64,000 bases of DNA, from contig NW_024881321.1 in the NCBI RefSeq assembly GCF_018691265.1, positions 20,003,698-20,067,697 on the forward strand. The letters are read 5' to 3'. The notes beneath the pieces are model-generated. The model did not search any database. It saw nothing but the letters and a program-made list of their open reading frames with translations, and was not told the DNA's origin. Every line of letters begins with the position of its first letter. Positions within the stretch are counted from its first letter, which is position 1. Of the stretch, positions 1 to 11,850 are shown in pieces. A program made the position numbers and the translations under genes. Origin of the DNA: Tyto alba (taxonomy: Eukaryota > Chordata > Aves > Strigiformes > Tytonidae).

Positions 1-3000
1 CCTGAACAAAATATGACTAAGAAATGAGTAAAACCTGCAGAACAACTTTATAACAGCAGACAAAGGACTATAAGTTACAACTGAACTATAAATTACAACT
101 GACGGTCTCTGTGATTGAAGCTGGAGGCTGGAAGAAATTAATTTAATGGAGGAAGACCTTACTTGTGCATCAAGATATAGAACACACAGCTGGAGACCAG
201 AAAGAAATAGTATCTGTGTATATACCACAATGTATAATTAATAGATCTGTGGAAACCATCAACATCATAATCCTGTTTTGTCTGACACTGGCTGCTTTCA
301 GAGACACGATGCGAAAGAAAGTTTGGTTCCCTAGGACATGGTCTCAGATCTAATGGCTGTTGGGAATTATTGCTCCATGGGAGAAGCAGAAAAGCCCATC
401 TAATGTTAGAAGAGCTATTGGTGAGAGTGTGACTCTTTACGTGCCTAAAGTGTACCTTTATTCACTATCTTCATAGCCAAAATGTCATGTTATTTAGCAG
501 CACATTTCTGTGATAAACAGGTCTAATGAACATGATAAAGTCAGTGGTAAAATTGGAAGAGGGGGAAAGAAAGGTTGGTGATACTGAGAGTATGCTTCCA
601 TTTAAAAGTACATCTCAGAGTTCAGCATCAAAAGCCATGGATGGCCTTAGATTGAGCAATGTCAGTGAACACCATTGAGGAACCAGTTAGCTACAGGAAG
701 GGTTTAATCCATTATGCTATTATACTTAGAGATATTTTTTGATTGAGTAGAGTACTTGCTTATTTTCTTAAGGAAAAATGTCTGTTTTTTAAAATTAAAG
801 CAAATTACCGATTTTTAATTGAAGGAACTGGCAATTCAAAAATGCAAAAAAAGGGAACCAGTGATATATTTTATCCTTGCAGCAGGCACAAGGAAGCTGT
901 GTCAAAGGGACAGCTGTCAAACCTAATATATTATCTGACTGAAAGAAAAAAAGGTTGCACTACATATGATTCTGGCTTATTATGCCTCTGACAAAGGTCT
1001 CAAACTTTGAGACTGTGCTACTTCTGCTGACTGTGATTACTGCTGAGACTCCAGCAATATATGTTATATATCAAACGTATCTTTTTTATATCGTTGTGTT
1101 GGAATTTCTCAGATTTCCAGAGTATATTATAAAATAAGCTGCATTTATCAGTACTGCATACCTGTTGTTGATGTTAGCATCCTGAAGGAGATTAAAAAAA
1201 AAAAAAAAAGGAAAAAAAAAGCTGCTACTTTATCTTTGAAGTGGCCAGGCTGCAAGGGGAAGTAGTTAATTCCTCATGGGTAGGCACAAACATTCCTTCA
1301 CTTGTGACATGTGTAAAGGTTGCTGTTCAGACCAGACTCTTTTCAGGACCCATTTCTTCTGGGCACTTACATTTCTAAAACCCTCAAGAGGGCCGTACTT
1401 GTGAAAAAGAGAGTGGAAGCTCTGAAGCTCTGGTGTTCTGGTCTAAGATTACACCAGCATTTTTGTGAACAAACTTTGGATCAATCCAGAGTTGGAAGTG
1501 AACATGAAAAGTGTCAGTAACTCTTTTATAAGTCTTTTTGTGGTGCATCTGATTGACCCACATTACGATGTACAATAGCATGAAAGAGTGTTAGTAATCA
1601 GTGCTAATGAATACATGTACCTACCTGATTCATATACTGGGCATTACCCCTCACTAATGCTTTTGTTTTGCATTCATTAAAATTCCCATCATGACCAAAA
1701 CGCTGAACATTTACTATAACAAAAACAAAAGCAAACAAAATCAGACACATTTATTGCAAATTTCAGTCAAAAAAGATATAAATAAGGAAATCACATAGCA
1801 TAGGCACATTGTCCCAATCGTACGCTAGTTCAGTTCATTAATTAATGTTTTTAGAAAAGATATTTACAGTGAGACCCCAGGCAAATACTCAGAGAGTGCT
1901 TGTGGCATAATCCTTCTCTGTCCTCCCCTCTTCCCCTTCCCCCACCTGAAAATGAGACTGGTTACTCATTTCTTTTTTTCCTTTAGAGTCTAGGGAAGAC
2001 TTAGAGAAGTTCAGTCTTCATGGTTTAGATTTATATAAGCTATTTCATAAATGTCATTCTCAAACAAACTTCTTATAGAGCTAAAATTGACATTTCTTTG
2101 TGGAATTTTGGTAGAATTATTATTAAAGTGGTTTCAATAAATATAAGATACTAGCAAAAATCTCTGTATGTAAGCATGTATCCAAGTTACAAAAGATGGT
2201 ATTTTATTTTTTTTGCCGCAATATTTAGCCTGGATATGAAAAACACTAGAAGATTTAATTCCATAACAATTGAAATGTCTATCTGAGTTCTTTTTAATGC
2301 AAGCTATCGTAACTATATGCCACAATTATTTTTATGTTTTAGTCCTGCTTCTTAAATATAAGGACTGAAGGATATATTATGTAAGTCTTGTTTGTACTGA
2401 TGATGATTCCATGTAAATTCTATTAGATCACCATACGGTGCATTTAAGTGGTACAACACTTCTACTGAGAAGGAAAGGAGAAAAAAGGTCTATTCTGGGA
2501 AGGCATTTATTGTGGCATCACAAAAAGGATTGGGGAATATGAAATAGACTTATACAGTGACAAGACAAAAAGGCCTCTCTACATATAAGATGCTATCTCA
2601 GAGCAGGCTGAAAAGCAAAGTTTTTCTGCACCTTTCTATTTTTCTATGTCATTTACTGCTAAGGAAATGTGATTGATGTGATTATTTGTGAGAAGCTCAG
2701 GAATGGAGGAACCTGGAGCATGAAGAGAAGTGGATGGCCAGCTATGCTCAGGAACATAACTGTGTAGCTACAGATCTTTCCCAATCTTGGACTTCCAACT
2801 ACAGGTGCATCTTTCCAACCTGTTAGGGAAAAACAGGAAACAAAAGTTTTTTTCTTTCTGGAAAATTCAAAAAAACAAACTCCATGTTCTACTCTGCTGT
2901 TCAGTGCTATGGGAGCATTAGCACTTTTGTTATCATGTTCAGGCTAGAGCCAAGCTAAGGGGAGCTCTTACTTCTCTTTGGTCAGCTATCATGAGATCTG

Positions 3001-3041
3001 TTTGCTGAGGTGAATCTATCAGATGGAGCCCTCCAGGACTT
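1..3041. other. Unannotated AT-rich intergenic or intronic DNA
   Basis: No exon, RNA gene or recognisable transposon was found here. Open frames on both strands are shorter than 85 codons, show no known domain, and are what chance would give. The only low-complexity tract of note is a 16-base A run at 1194-1209, followed by a second A run. The sequence could contain old repeats too decayed to recognise by eye. Confidence 0.6.
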
Positions 3042-3162
3042 TGTTGTTTGAGCCTACTCAGCAGCTAAACACCCTGCAGTCGCTCACCTACCCTCCCGCC
3101 ACTTGGGAATGGGAAGGGAATCTGAGGGGCAAAGGGAGACTCGTGGGTTGAGATAAAAACAG

Positions 3163-3168
3163 TTTAAT
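3163..3168 (-). terminator. LTR family A polyadenylation signal (ATTAAA), copy 1
   Basis: A minus-strand ATTAAA lies about 165 bp downstream of the TATA box inside the LTR, at the position conserved in the other two family A copies. It would mark the R/U5 boundary region. Confidence 0.55.
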
Positions 3169-3332
3169 AACAGTAACAGAACAATACACTGACAGCAGTA
3201 TCAGCGGGTAATGTACAATACAGCTGCTCACCTCCCACCAACACCCACCTGCTCCCAGCCGGCGATCCCCAACACAAAGGCCCCACAGCAACACTCCCAG
3301 AAGTGAGAGCCCCTCCTGGCCCACTCCTGCCT

Positions 3333-3377
3333 TTATATAGTGAGCACAATGTCACGTGACATGGGATATCGGCCAAT
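3333..3377 (-). promoter_or_regulatory. LTR family A promoter block, copy 1
   Basis: On the minus strand this block holds, in order, an inverted CCAAT box (CCAAT on the plus strand at 3373-3377), the intact palindrome GTCACGTGAC at 3351-3360, and a TATATAA box (plus-strand TTATATA at 3333-3339). The order and spacing match the copy at 40289-40333. The palindrome is a canonical E-box identical to the published CLEAR consensus. Activity is inferred, not shown. Confidence 0.65.
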
Positions 3378-3523
3378 CGGGGCCCAGCCCTCCAGCTGTG
3401 CTCCCCCCGCCCCCGCACACAGGTGAGGGCACTGGGACCTGGGGAGCCCCTGGGGTCTCAGGGTGCTGCAGCTCCTCCCGCTGCCAGACCAACGGGAACT
3501 CTAGGCCAGCCCCAACCAGGACA

Positions 3524-4265
3524 AAAGTTTGCGGATTATATTAGTCTGAGGATTCCTCACGGGCATAGGTATAGGAGTTGTGTTGCTCACACCTCTCAAG
3601 ATATCAACTATTGTGGGGGTGCACCAAAGCAGGTATAAATTTACTAGAGAAGACACAAATATGGAGACAGAGTCTTAAGGCATGAAGAAACACTCTCCTG
3701 AGCATGGGCTCCAAAATTGGGCCTATGTGTCCCTTCAGGAAAATAGACCTTGGTTCATGAGGTAAATGTGGTTTCCCTTGCATATTACAGATCTGAACTG
3801 CAATCATTCTGCTTTATGTATAGAATGTTCCAGAGTTTCATTAAAACCAGCATGTTCTTCATCCAGTTAATACTGGAATCTCCCTGATGACTTGCCTTTA
3901 TGAAGATTCTTAGCTCCATGAGATGGGGGTCCCATAAGACTGGGATTTTTTTTTATAATGATTATTACTGTTCAGTCAACATAACTAATTATATTAAAAT
4001 CTTACTTTCCCGATAGTTCACCACCATTAAAAGCAACTTTTGTTTGTTTGTTTTTTTGGGGGATTTTTTTCAGGACTTTATAATTCATATAATCAGCCCT
4101 CTGATTCTAGCAATGTATGCAGCTCACACAGCCAAGTAAGACATCCTGAGTGGTATAATTCAGCTTCACTCTTATTTGGCTGTGTAATGATATTCAGTTC
4201 ATCAGCTGTACTTTTTTGCTTCTGTCATAGTGGTATGAATATTTGTCACACATCATAATCCTTCA
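3524..4265. other. Unannotated DNA between LTR copy 1 and a SINE relic
   Basis: No gene or clear transposon is visible. A short (GTTT)n and T-rich tract occurs near 4038-4070. Open frames are short and unrecognised. Confidence 0.55.
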
Positions 4266-4395
4266 GATCCCCCATTTCATAGGTGGGGAAAGTGAAGTCC
4301 AGAAAGCAGATCTGCCCAGTTTCCTCAAGCCTATGATAAGTCAGTAATATGGGAAAACAGAATTCATGCATCCTGATTCTTAGCACTGTGCTGCA
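4266..4395 (+). mobile_element. MIR-like SINE relic
   Basis: The segment keeps the order of blocks typical of MIR-class amniote SINEs: CCCATTTCATAGGTGGGGAA (like CCCATTTTACAGATGGGGAA), then an AAGTGAAGTCCAGAAAG block, a TGCCCAG..TTCCTCAAG block, an AAGTCAGTAAT block, and an ending resembling 'aattcatgcatcctgattcttagcactgtgct'. The tRNA-related 5' part is not visible. Divergence is high, as expected for an element older than birds. The call is by pattern memory of the family, without an alignment. Confidence 0.5.
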
Positions 4396-7300
4396 AGTAC
4401 TCGTAAATACCCACAAAAAATCAGTTTAATGCTGGAAACACAGTAATAATTACTGTGAGGAGGGAAATGCATAGAAGTTTTTTGTCAGATTTCCCAAAGC
4501 ACAGCAGTAGTCAAAAATTCTAGTGGAGTAATTGCCTACTATTACATGCAACCTAATTCCAGATAAACACCTAGGAATATATTTTATTATATAACTTTTC
4601 TAGAAGTAGTAATATTGGATTCTGTCTCTTCCAGCTAAAGTGCAGATACAGTATTGGTCTCAGACTAAGGCTGTCCTTCAGCCTTTGCCATCATTCTGGA
4701 CAACTGGGGTTTGTCTGTTGCTGAAAAAGAAGAAAAACAAACAGAAACCCCAAACCAAGAAACCCTAAACAAACAAACAAAAATTTGTTTCCTGAAGAAG
4801 ATCAAAAATAGACTGCAGCTGATTCCCACTAATTACACTTGTTGAAAACTTGACTTTTTAAAGTTGCATTAAAAAAAATGTCTTTGCTAAGGGGAAACTA
4901 CCACATTCTGCATGATGGTAGGAAAGCCCCAATTTAGGCATGCTACATTTTGGACCTCACCCAAATGATCTGCTTCTCATCCTTATTTACTTCACATCAT
5001 GATATGACCCAACTCACTAAACATTTCAGACTCAAATTAGGCCCAAGAGAAAGTGTTTCCATCCTGCCAAAGTGTCCTGAGATGGAGTTCTATTATCCGT
5101 CACACTCCTAAACGGGGATTTCCTCCTACTTGATTCTGAGTAATGATTTGGAAGTCAGAATTTGGTATTCCCTCTGAATGACTGGCCTGAGCTTGTAGTT
5201 CAGGGTGAATCACTTGTGCAGTAGGTATATTGAGGAGAGGGCAAATTGTGCTGTAATTGATTCTCATTTTGTAGCTGGAGTGTGTATTTTCCACTCACTT
5301 CATTTGCTTCATCAGCATCAATTCAGCCTTCCAGCAAACCACACCCTTGTCAAAAATTATTGCAGGAAGAAGAGGCTGAGCAAGCGTGGCCACTCATTTC
5401 CTTCAGAGCAAATTGCCTCATATCAACCTTCGTGAGGATAGTCTCATAAACAAAACTAGAGATCTTGTCATTTTTTATTCCTTAGAGAGAAAGTTACTGT
5501 ACCTGCTGTGTGATAGCAATCGCACCAAGCTCCTGTGTTTTCTAGCCTCCTCCAAGCAATGTTTTCACAGACCTTCTCTGGAACCCTTCCACTTGCCTCT
5601 CCTGGATTCCTGCTGCTTCCAGATGGAAGACCAGTAGCTCTTGAGATCAATAACCTGAAAACACGGTAGCCCAAAAGATTCCATTTCAAAATGAAATTGG
5701 TCAAACTGAACTAGCTCAGAGCTGGCTGACTTTCTTTCTGGACACAATTTCCACTATAGAGGCTGAACTGACTTCTTTGGAACATACTTTCAAAGGGTAC
5801 AGTACAAATTCTCTTATTCGACCCTTTATGTATTGCAAAGGCCATAGAGCCAGGATTTTGTCCAAAAACTATACTTATAAAATTCTCTTTAAGTACTGTA
5901 TCCAGTAACAAAGAATTATAACAAGATGGGGTCTGGAAATAAATCAATCATCATTGTCAAAGACCAGACATCTTTTCCCTTATGAACTATCTGATCGTGC
6001 ATATTTCACACATATAATGGCTTACAAAAAAAATAATGATGGCCACTATATTTACAAGGAGACTCAGAGAAATTGGAAGCCAGTTCATAAGCAAGCATCT
6101 AGATTTTTTTAAAAGTTCAAATATCTGGAAGCTGTCACAGAGAAAAAGAAAGAAAGAAAAAAGAAACAGCCCACATATGTAGTCCAGAAACAAAAAGGGA
6201 TTTACAAATTTTGATGTTGAACATAGAAATGTCTACAAGTTTCATGGACAGAACTGGAAACACTGAACTAATAACCTAAGAACCATGATCAATGAGGAGT
6301 TAGGGTCCTAGGAGTGGGACCTAGACTAATCATCACATCAAACGATGACGCATCTCCTATGAGTAGGAAATGGTAAAGGGGCATGTCTGAAACTGTAGAA
6401 GGAAACTTCAGTTTGAGGATTCATGGATTTCACACTGGCCAAAAGTGAACATTCTGCAAGAGGCAATTCAGAACATCTAAATTTGGATTTACAGGCAATT
6501 AGCTCACTTTTTCTTTGAACATATAGGTGAAGGAGGTGAAATCCTATCTGTTAGAGCCATGAAATGTACCCTAGGAACACAGGCAATGAACCCGCTGAGT
6601 ATGTCTACACTGTTAAATGACAGAGAGTCAGGGAGAAGGTTAATCACTGAAACTCTGATTTTCCAATGTGTAATTATTATCTCTCTCTCTGGCTCTGTGC
6701 TAGACCTCTCGATCTAGATTTATCCAATGTCTATCTGCCTGAAGGTATCTAGCTCTTGGCAACAAGCCAGCACCTTGGCATTCTCTTTTATTTACGAGTA
6801 GAGCTTCTGTGATTAGTGTAAGCAGTTGTTTTAAGTGAAATAGATCACCTCTGAAGGATTTGTGTATATGCTCCACTGACTTTATCAGAACTCAGGCAAA
6901 ACACCTGGCTTCAAAAAAGATCAGTTCATCTCTTCCTCATCAGAGCTAGATTCCTAAAATTTAAGTAGGCCTGCATCTTACTCTGTCACACTAGGTGCTG
7001 GACTGAAATACTTTCTCTCACACACTGAGCACAAGTAGTGAAAACACAGTAATAACAGTAGGCAAAGGGGATCTGTATGCAGGTGGTATACAATCAGTAA
7101 AGGTAGGACAGAAAGAAACTAAATAAAGGGGAAGATATACTGATGTTGTTATAGATATGTGAAGGAAAAGGTTTCAGAGAGGTAGGTCCCTGTACCTAGG
7201 ACCCAGTAAGATAGACTGGAGATTTAGCACTGAAACAGCAGGTCTTGACAGTCATGCCCTGGGATGCCCAGGGGTCAACTTTGTTCCAGCTCTGCAGAGT

Positions 7301-8455
7301 GACTACAGTGAAGTATTTTCACAGTTTAGTTCCTCTCCTGCATAGAGTAGATTATAATGTTACCTTTATCTACTCTGCTTGTTTGTTTAGAGCAGAGCCT
7401 AATGCCTGTGAACTAATGTAGAGAGATGAACACGCTATGGCCAGGTCCTGTAAGGAAAATCAGTTATTTCCAGCAAAATCCCGGCAATGAAGTAGTAAAT
7501 ATTTCTTCATTCAGAGTCTAATACTGCAAGGCAGGTGAGAATCTTTCTCTTTTCACCTATGCCTGCTACCAAGAACTGGAAACTTGAGCAGGTGCAGTGC
7601 TTTGAGGTGACGCCTGATACCTTGCAAGTTACATCTTATATCCTTTTCACAGAAGATTTTTCAGGGTGAATGTGATTTTAGTTATCAAACTCAAAGTGCT
7701 GACATGTCCATATTAAGAATATGCAGTAATAGGTGTCAGTAGAGCTTCTCTGTTCTTTATGCTGGAGCCAGTTGAAGCTGGGTCTGCTATATACTGCTGA
7801 GATGTCAGCAAAGCTACACAGAAAACTTCCCTTGACTGCAGTACCTCTTACTCATGGGAATCTTTCCAGGCTAAGCCAGGAAGCATATTTCTACTTTATC
7901 TTATTTTACTCAAGGAACTGAAATCATCCAGGATTGAGTCACATGCCATTTGCAGAGCCCCTGACTACGGCAGAGCCAGTTCTAAGAAATCCTTTATTCA
8001 GAGTGTCCTCCGGTTCGGCAAGGTCCTGGAATTTGGGTGACCACAGGTAGGAGTTGAGAGGTTTTCCAGCCTGACCATATCAGGGGTCTCACCACAAGAA
8101 CTTCCTATTTTGGCTGAGTCCCTTCAATCAATTTGAGGCTTCTCTGTATGATCAATAGAAGGGAGTTTAAGGGTGGCTTGTTTGCCTTATGTGTGTGAAG
8201 TGGTTCTTGTTCCCTGTTTTCTCTTTCTTACAGCAGAGTTACTCCTGCTTGCTTTAAGGCTTAAATCATTGTTAATTTTTACAAAGAGAAACAGAAAGTA
8301 AAATGCATATATAACATTTTATACTAAGTGTCTTGAAAAGTTAACAGTAAAATAACCAACACAGAACAAAACAGAGAAAGACTTATGAGATAAATGAGAC
8401 AGTAAGTATAAAATAGAGAATGACTTTATAGTTAAACTACACCTTATTTAGGTTC
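4396..8455. other. Unannotated AT-rich DNA
   Basis: No exon or recognisable transposon was found in these 4 kb. There is a short GAAA-rich tract near 6138-6160. The overlapping short frames at 5.1-5.9 kb on both strands lack known motifs, and I regard them as chance. Confidence 0.55.
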
Positions 8456-8485
8456 ATAACATAACATAACATACACAACATAACA
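8456..8485 (+). repeat. Short (ATAAC)n microsatellite
   Basis: Five pentamer units of the ATAAC type occur with one interruption (ATACACAAC). The tract lies inside a very AT-rich stretch from about 8280 to 8620. Confidence 0.85.
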
Positions 8486-11400
8486 TATCAAAAATATATA
8501 TATTAAAAATATATACAAAGTCTATTGAAATGTAAATGTAACTACAAAATTTACAATACAGACTGTTAATATAAATATTATATTAAAATATAGGGAAATA
8601 AAAATAATAAACCACAAAAATCTATTTGTTTTCATGAAGGCTTTGAAAAGTTTCGTTATTGTAGGGAGAAAACAACAGTCAGTACAAAGCCATTAGTGTC
8701 TCATGAAAATAAGCTAGTGAAAGCTACCTCAGTAACTGAAAGAGATTTGCATTCATGGTTTTCTAGAAGTGTGGGTAAATGAATGATTTCAGTTACTGGA
8801 AAATAATATTTGCATTAGATGGCTTAACATTTGAATAGGGCAAAAGAAGTGCATTTTATCTGTATCAGATCACTGCATCCTATCTCAAAAATAACTATGA
8901 ATTTGTTGTTTTTTTTTTTTCACAGAGAAGCTCTTCTTTTTCAAGTAGGGGTACTGTAGAACAAATGTTTAATTGTTTTGTGTAGTCCGTGATCTTTTAA
9001 TCTCAAACTCGGCACAGACATATAACACTGCTTAGTGGGGGAAAACAGAGATTTGTTTGATTGAAATAAATGTTTGATCCCTAACAGGACATGTAGACTA
9101 CCTGGAATACAGTCACTATCTTGTTCAAAAGTTATGCACATTAGTATTACGTAATTTAGTTGATTTATAAGATTTCTGAGGTAGGCACTTTTTATTATTA
9201 GCTGCTCTAAAAAGCCTTACTTACAAAACTGGTGAAAAATACACTTTTTTTGTGTTTTGTGTTTTTTTTTCTTTGTTTGTTTGTTTGCTTGTTTGTTTTT
9301 AAGTTTTTATTTTTATTTTTTTTTTACATTAGAGTAGACTGTTAAAGCATGATAACTAATATCCTTTCTGCAGCACAGAGGAAGAATATTAACATGGAGG
9401 ACCAATGTTGGTTTAGTTCTTTTAATATACCTACCCACATGTACAATATTGGAAATGAAAATATGTTCCTTCCTTCCTTGGTGATTGGTTTCCAAAACCT
9501 GGAATGCAGATTACCATCCATGAAAGGATATTTGTTCAGAGGGTGTTCAGCTGCTTAATGGGTATGAACCAAAGCCCACTCTATGAGACACAACTGATTC
9601 CTGATAAGTCCCAGAGGTGAAATCTATAGCTAAGGAAATCCTAATATGTTATTTGAAGTGAAAACAGAGACTTCTCAAATCTAGGTGTGAAGAGCAGAAT
9701 CAACCCTCAAATTTAGCTTCCTGGTTTCATGTTCACCAGGAGTATGGGTCTGGATTAAAAAATATGAGACATTGCCATATTATATCATAGATCATAAGAA
9801 TTACCCTGAAAAATAATTTAATCTTAAAAGCAACAGTGATAAACAGTGGATACTGCTTCAGTGACTAAAAAAAAGGTGTTGAGGTGTCTAGAAAGCAACT
9901 TGATTTTTTTTTTTTTTTTTTTCAGTTTGACTCTCAGGTGTGCTAATACTCCTTTGCTCAATGTTGTTTTCATAAATAAGCTTTGAAAGACACATGTGAA
10001 TAGTTCCATGAGAATATTTCCAAAAAGGAGAACCTCCTTGTACAAAAAAAAGATATATTAAGAGGTCTTTTATTTTTCTGGTACTTTCATTAAGCTTCCA
10101 AAACTGGTGGAACAAGAGCTGTCTTCTGTTATTCCCAGGACACACCTTACTAGACATTTTACCACTCTATCATGTGGCTCTCACCGTCCCCTTTTGCTCC
10201 AGGCCAGCCCCATGGCACAGCTCTTTTGTCTCCCCTACCTTTGTCCAAGAAAATTAAACTGATTTGCAGGTTTCAAGCCAAACCATTTTGAAGCTTTGGC
10301 AAGTGAAAAGAGAGAAAACAGAAAAAAACATTCATGTGAGATCACTTTAGTTTGAACCCTCACATTGACAGAAATGCTTTGCTTCATTTGCCTTAAACTG
10401 ACCGGATAATTTTTATTCTGGCATATGATCACACCTGTGGCATTTCAGAAGGATTTGCTTAGGTTTGATGATGTTACCACAGGTCATAATCTGGTTTATA
10501 AAAAGAGGCTGAAGGAGAATTAAACTATGGAGTGACTATTCTGTTTCCCACACATAACTATGGAGACAAGTTACTCTCCAAAACCAGCTTTGCTTCTGAA
10601 AGCAAAGTTTGTCATCAAGAAAATAGCTGATGGGAAATGCAGCATTACTGTCTGAGTCACTGGCATTTGCCATATTTCCTCAGTGCAGTTCATTATGAAA
10701 AACATTGAGATAAAGTCATAGCTAAAGCTGAAAGTGATAGAAGGAGATAAACCCAAAAATATTCTGCAGTGAGAAGAGGAAAAGAAACTCTGGAGACCCT
10801 ACTAGCATAATATGCATTGTTTATTTGCTAACCTTTAGCACAGGGAAAGATACGGAAAATATGAAACCACAACAAGAAAAGTATTAATCTTATATTAGAC
10901 TTCAAAAAATCAGTTGGATGAGACATTTTTAAATGATACCGACATAAATTTATTGCACTATAGAAATGTGTCCTGGATCAGTGTTCTGTCCATGGTGAAA
11001 TTAAAAAAATTATTCTTCAAATGTTTACATTAATCTGATAAGCAAATTTTATTAAAATTCACAATTGCCTTACATATCATGGCTTACTCTGGCTCCTTGA
11101 AATAAAGCCATTATGTCTTAATCATTTAACACACCCTCCATCCTCCCTCCTGAATATGTACATACACATGAACTTTCTTTTTTTTTTTTTTTTTTTTTTA
11201 ATTTTTATGACAACAAGTGCTCACTATTACACAAGGAACACTTGACTCTCTTTTGTAGCTTTGCATAGTTGTAAGAAACAATGCTTTCCCTACAGTTTAA
11301 TCACACCTTTCTTTTCTCACTTACATTTCAAGACTTCCACATGCTGGCAATTGCATTTCCAGCTAAAATCAGACATATAGAATCCTCTTGTCCCCTGGAC

Positions 11401-11798
11401 AGACCATAAGCCTCTTCTAGGGTGTTTCTGGTATTATGGCTGCATTACTTTATTTTAATGTCAACTCTAAGTGGACCACATCCAAGAAACAAAATTATAC
11501 CAAAGTCCCTGCATTGCCACTAGATCATCTAAGCCAATGGCTGAAATACAATTAAAATTAATTTTACTTCTTTCTGTGGAACTGCAGTGGACATGGAGTG
11601 CAGCTGTTGTGATCTGGTTTATGGGCTATCATTCCCACCTCACTTAACTTTTTCTGGTGCATTTTCAAAGTGAAATAGTAAAAGTTCTTTCTGCCTATTT
11701 AATGGAAGTTGTATACTCCAGATTTCACATGATAATTTTCCTTCTTTATAATGTGTCACAGTTATTCAGGATTCTTTTGAAAATAAGTAAAAAGTAAG
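8486..11798. other. Unannotated DNA with several T-rich tracts
   Basis: No gene is recognised. The stretch contains T-rich low-complexity sequence at 9246-9327, partly (TTTG)n, a T19 run at 9904-9922, and a T22 run at 11178-11199. The minus-strand frames over the T19 run encode lysine stretches only because of the homopolymer. Confidence 0.6.
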
Positions 11799-11850
11799 GT
11801 GACTGGATTCTGTCCACCATTATAATGGTGTAAATCTGGAATAGTTCTAC
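11799..11850 (+). repeat. Fragment resembling an ancient amniote palindromic repeat
   Basis: The motif GGATTCTGTCCACC..ATGGTGTAAATCTGGAATAG resembles a widespread ancient amniote repeat whose typical core reads 'ttctgctctcagttacac', then 'tggtgtaaatccagaatAAC'. Only a fragment is present, so the call is tentative. Confidence 0.35.

Larger units (their letters stand above)
3042..3523 (-). mobile_element. Solo LTR, ERVL-like family A, copy 1
   Basis: A full-length endogenous retrovirus LTR of about 482 bp lies in minus orientation. Read on the minus strand it starts TGTCCTGGTTGGGGCTGG, has an inverted CCAAT box, a GTCACGTGAC palindrome, a TATATAA box and an ATTAAA polyadenylation signal, and ends near CAAACAACA. 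It aligns along its whole length with the copies at 34809-35304 and 40143-40627. No gag, pol or env sequence flanks it, so it is a solo LTR. Unlike the other copies it has no matching 5-bp target duplication (GACTT on one side, AAAGT on the other). An ungapped alignment with copy 3 would put the left end at 3039 with its first two bases mutated; this also gives no duplication. ERVL assignment rests on the 5-bp duplications of its relatives and is inferred. Confidence 0.85.
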
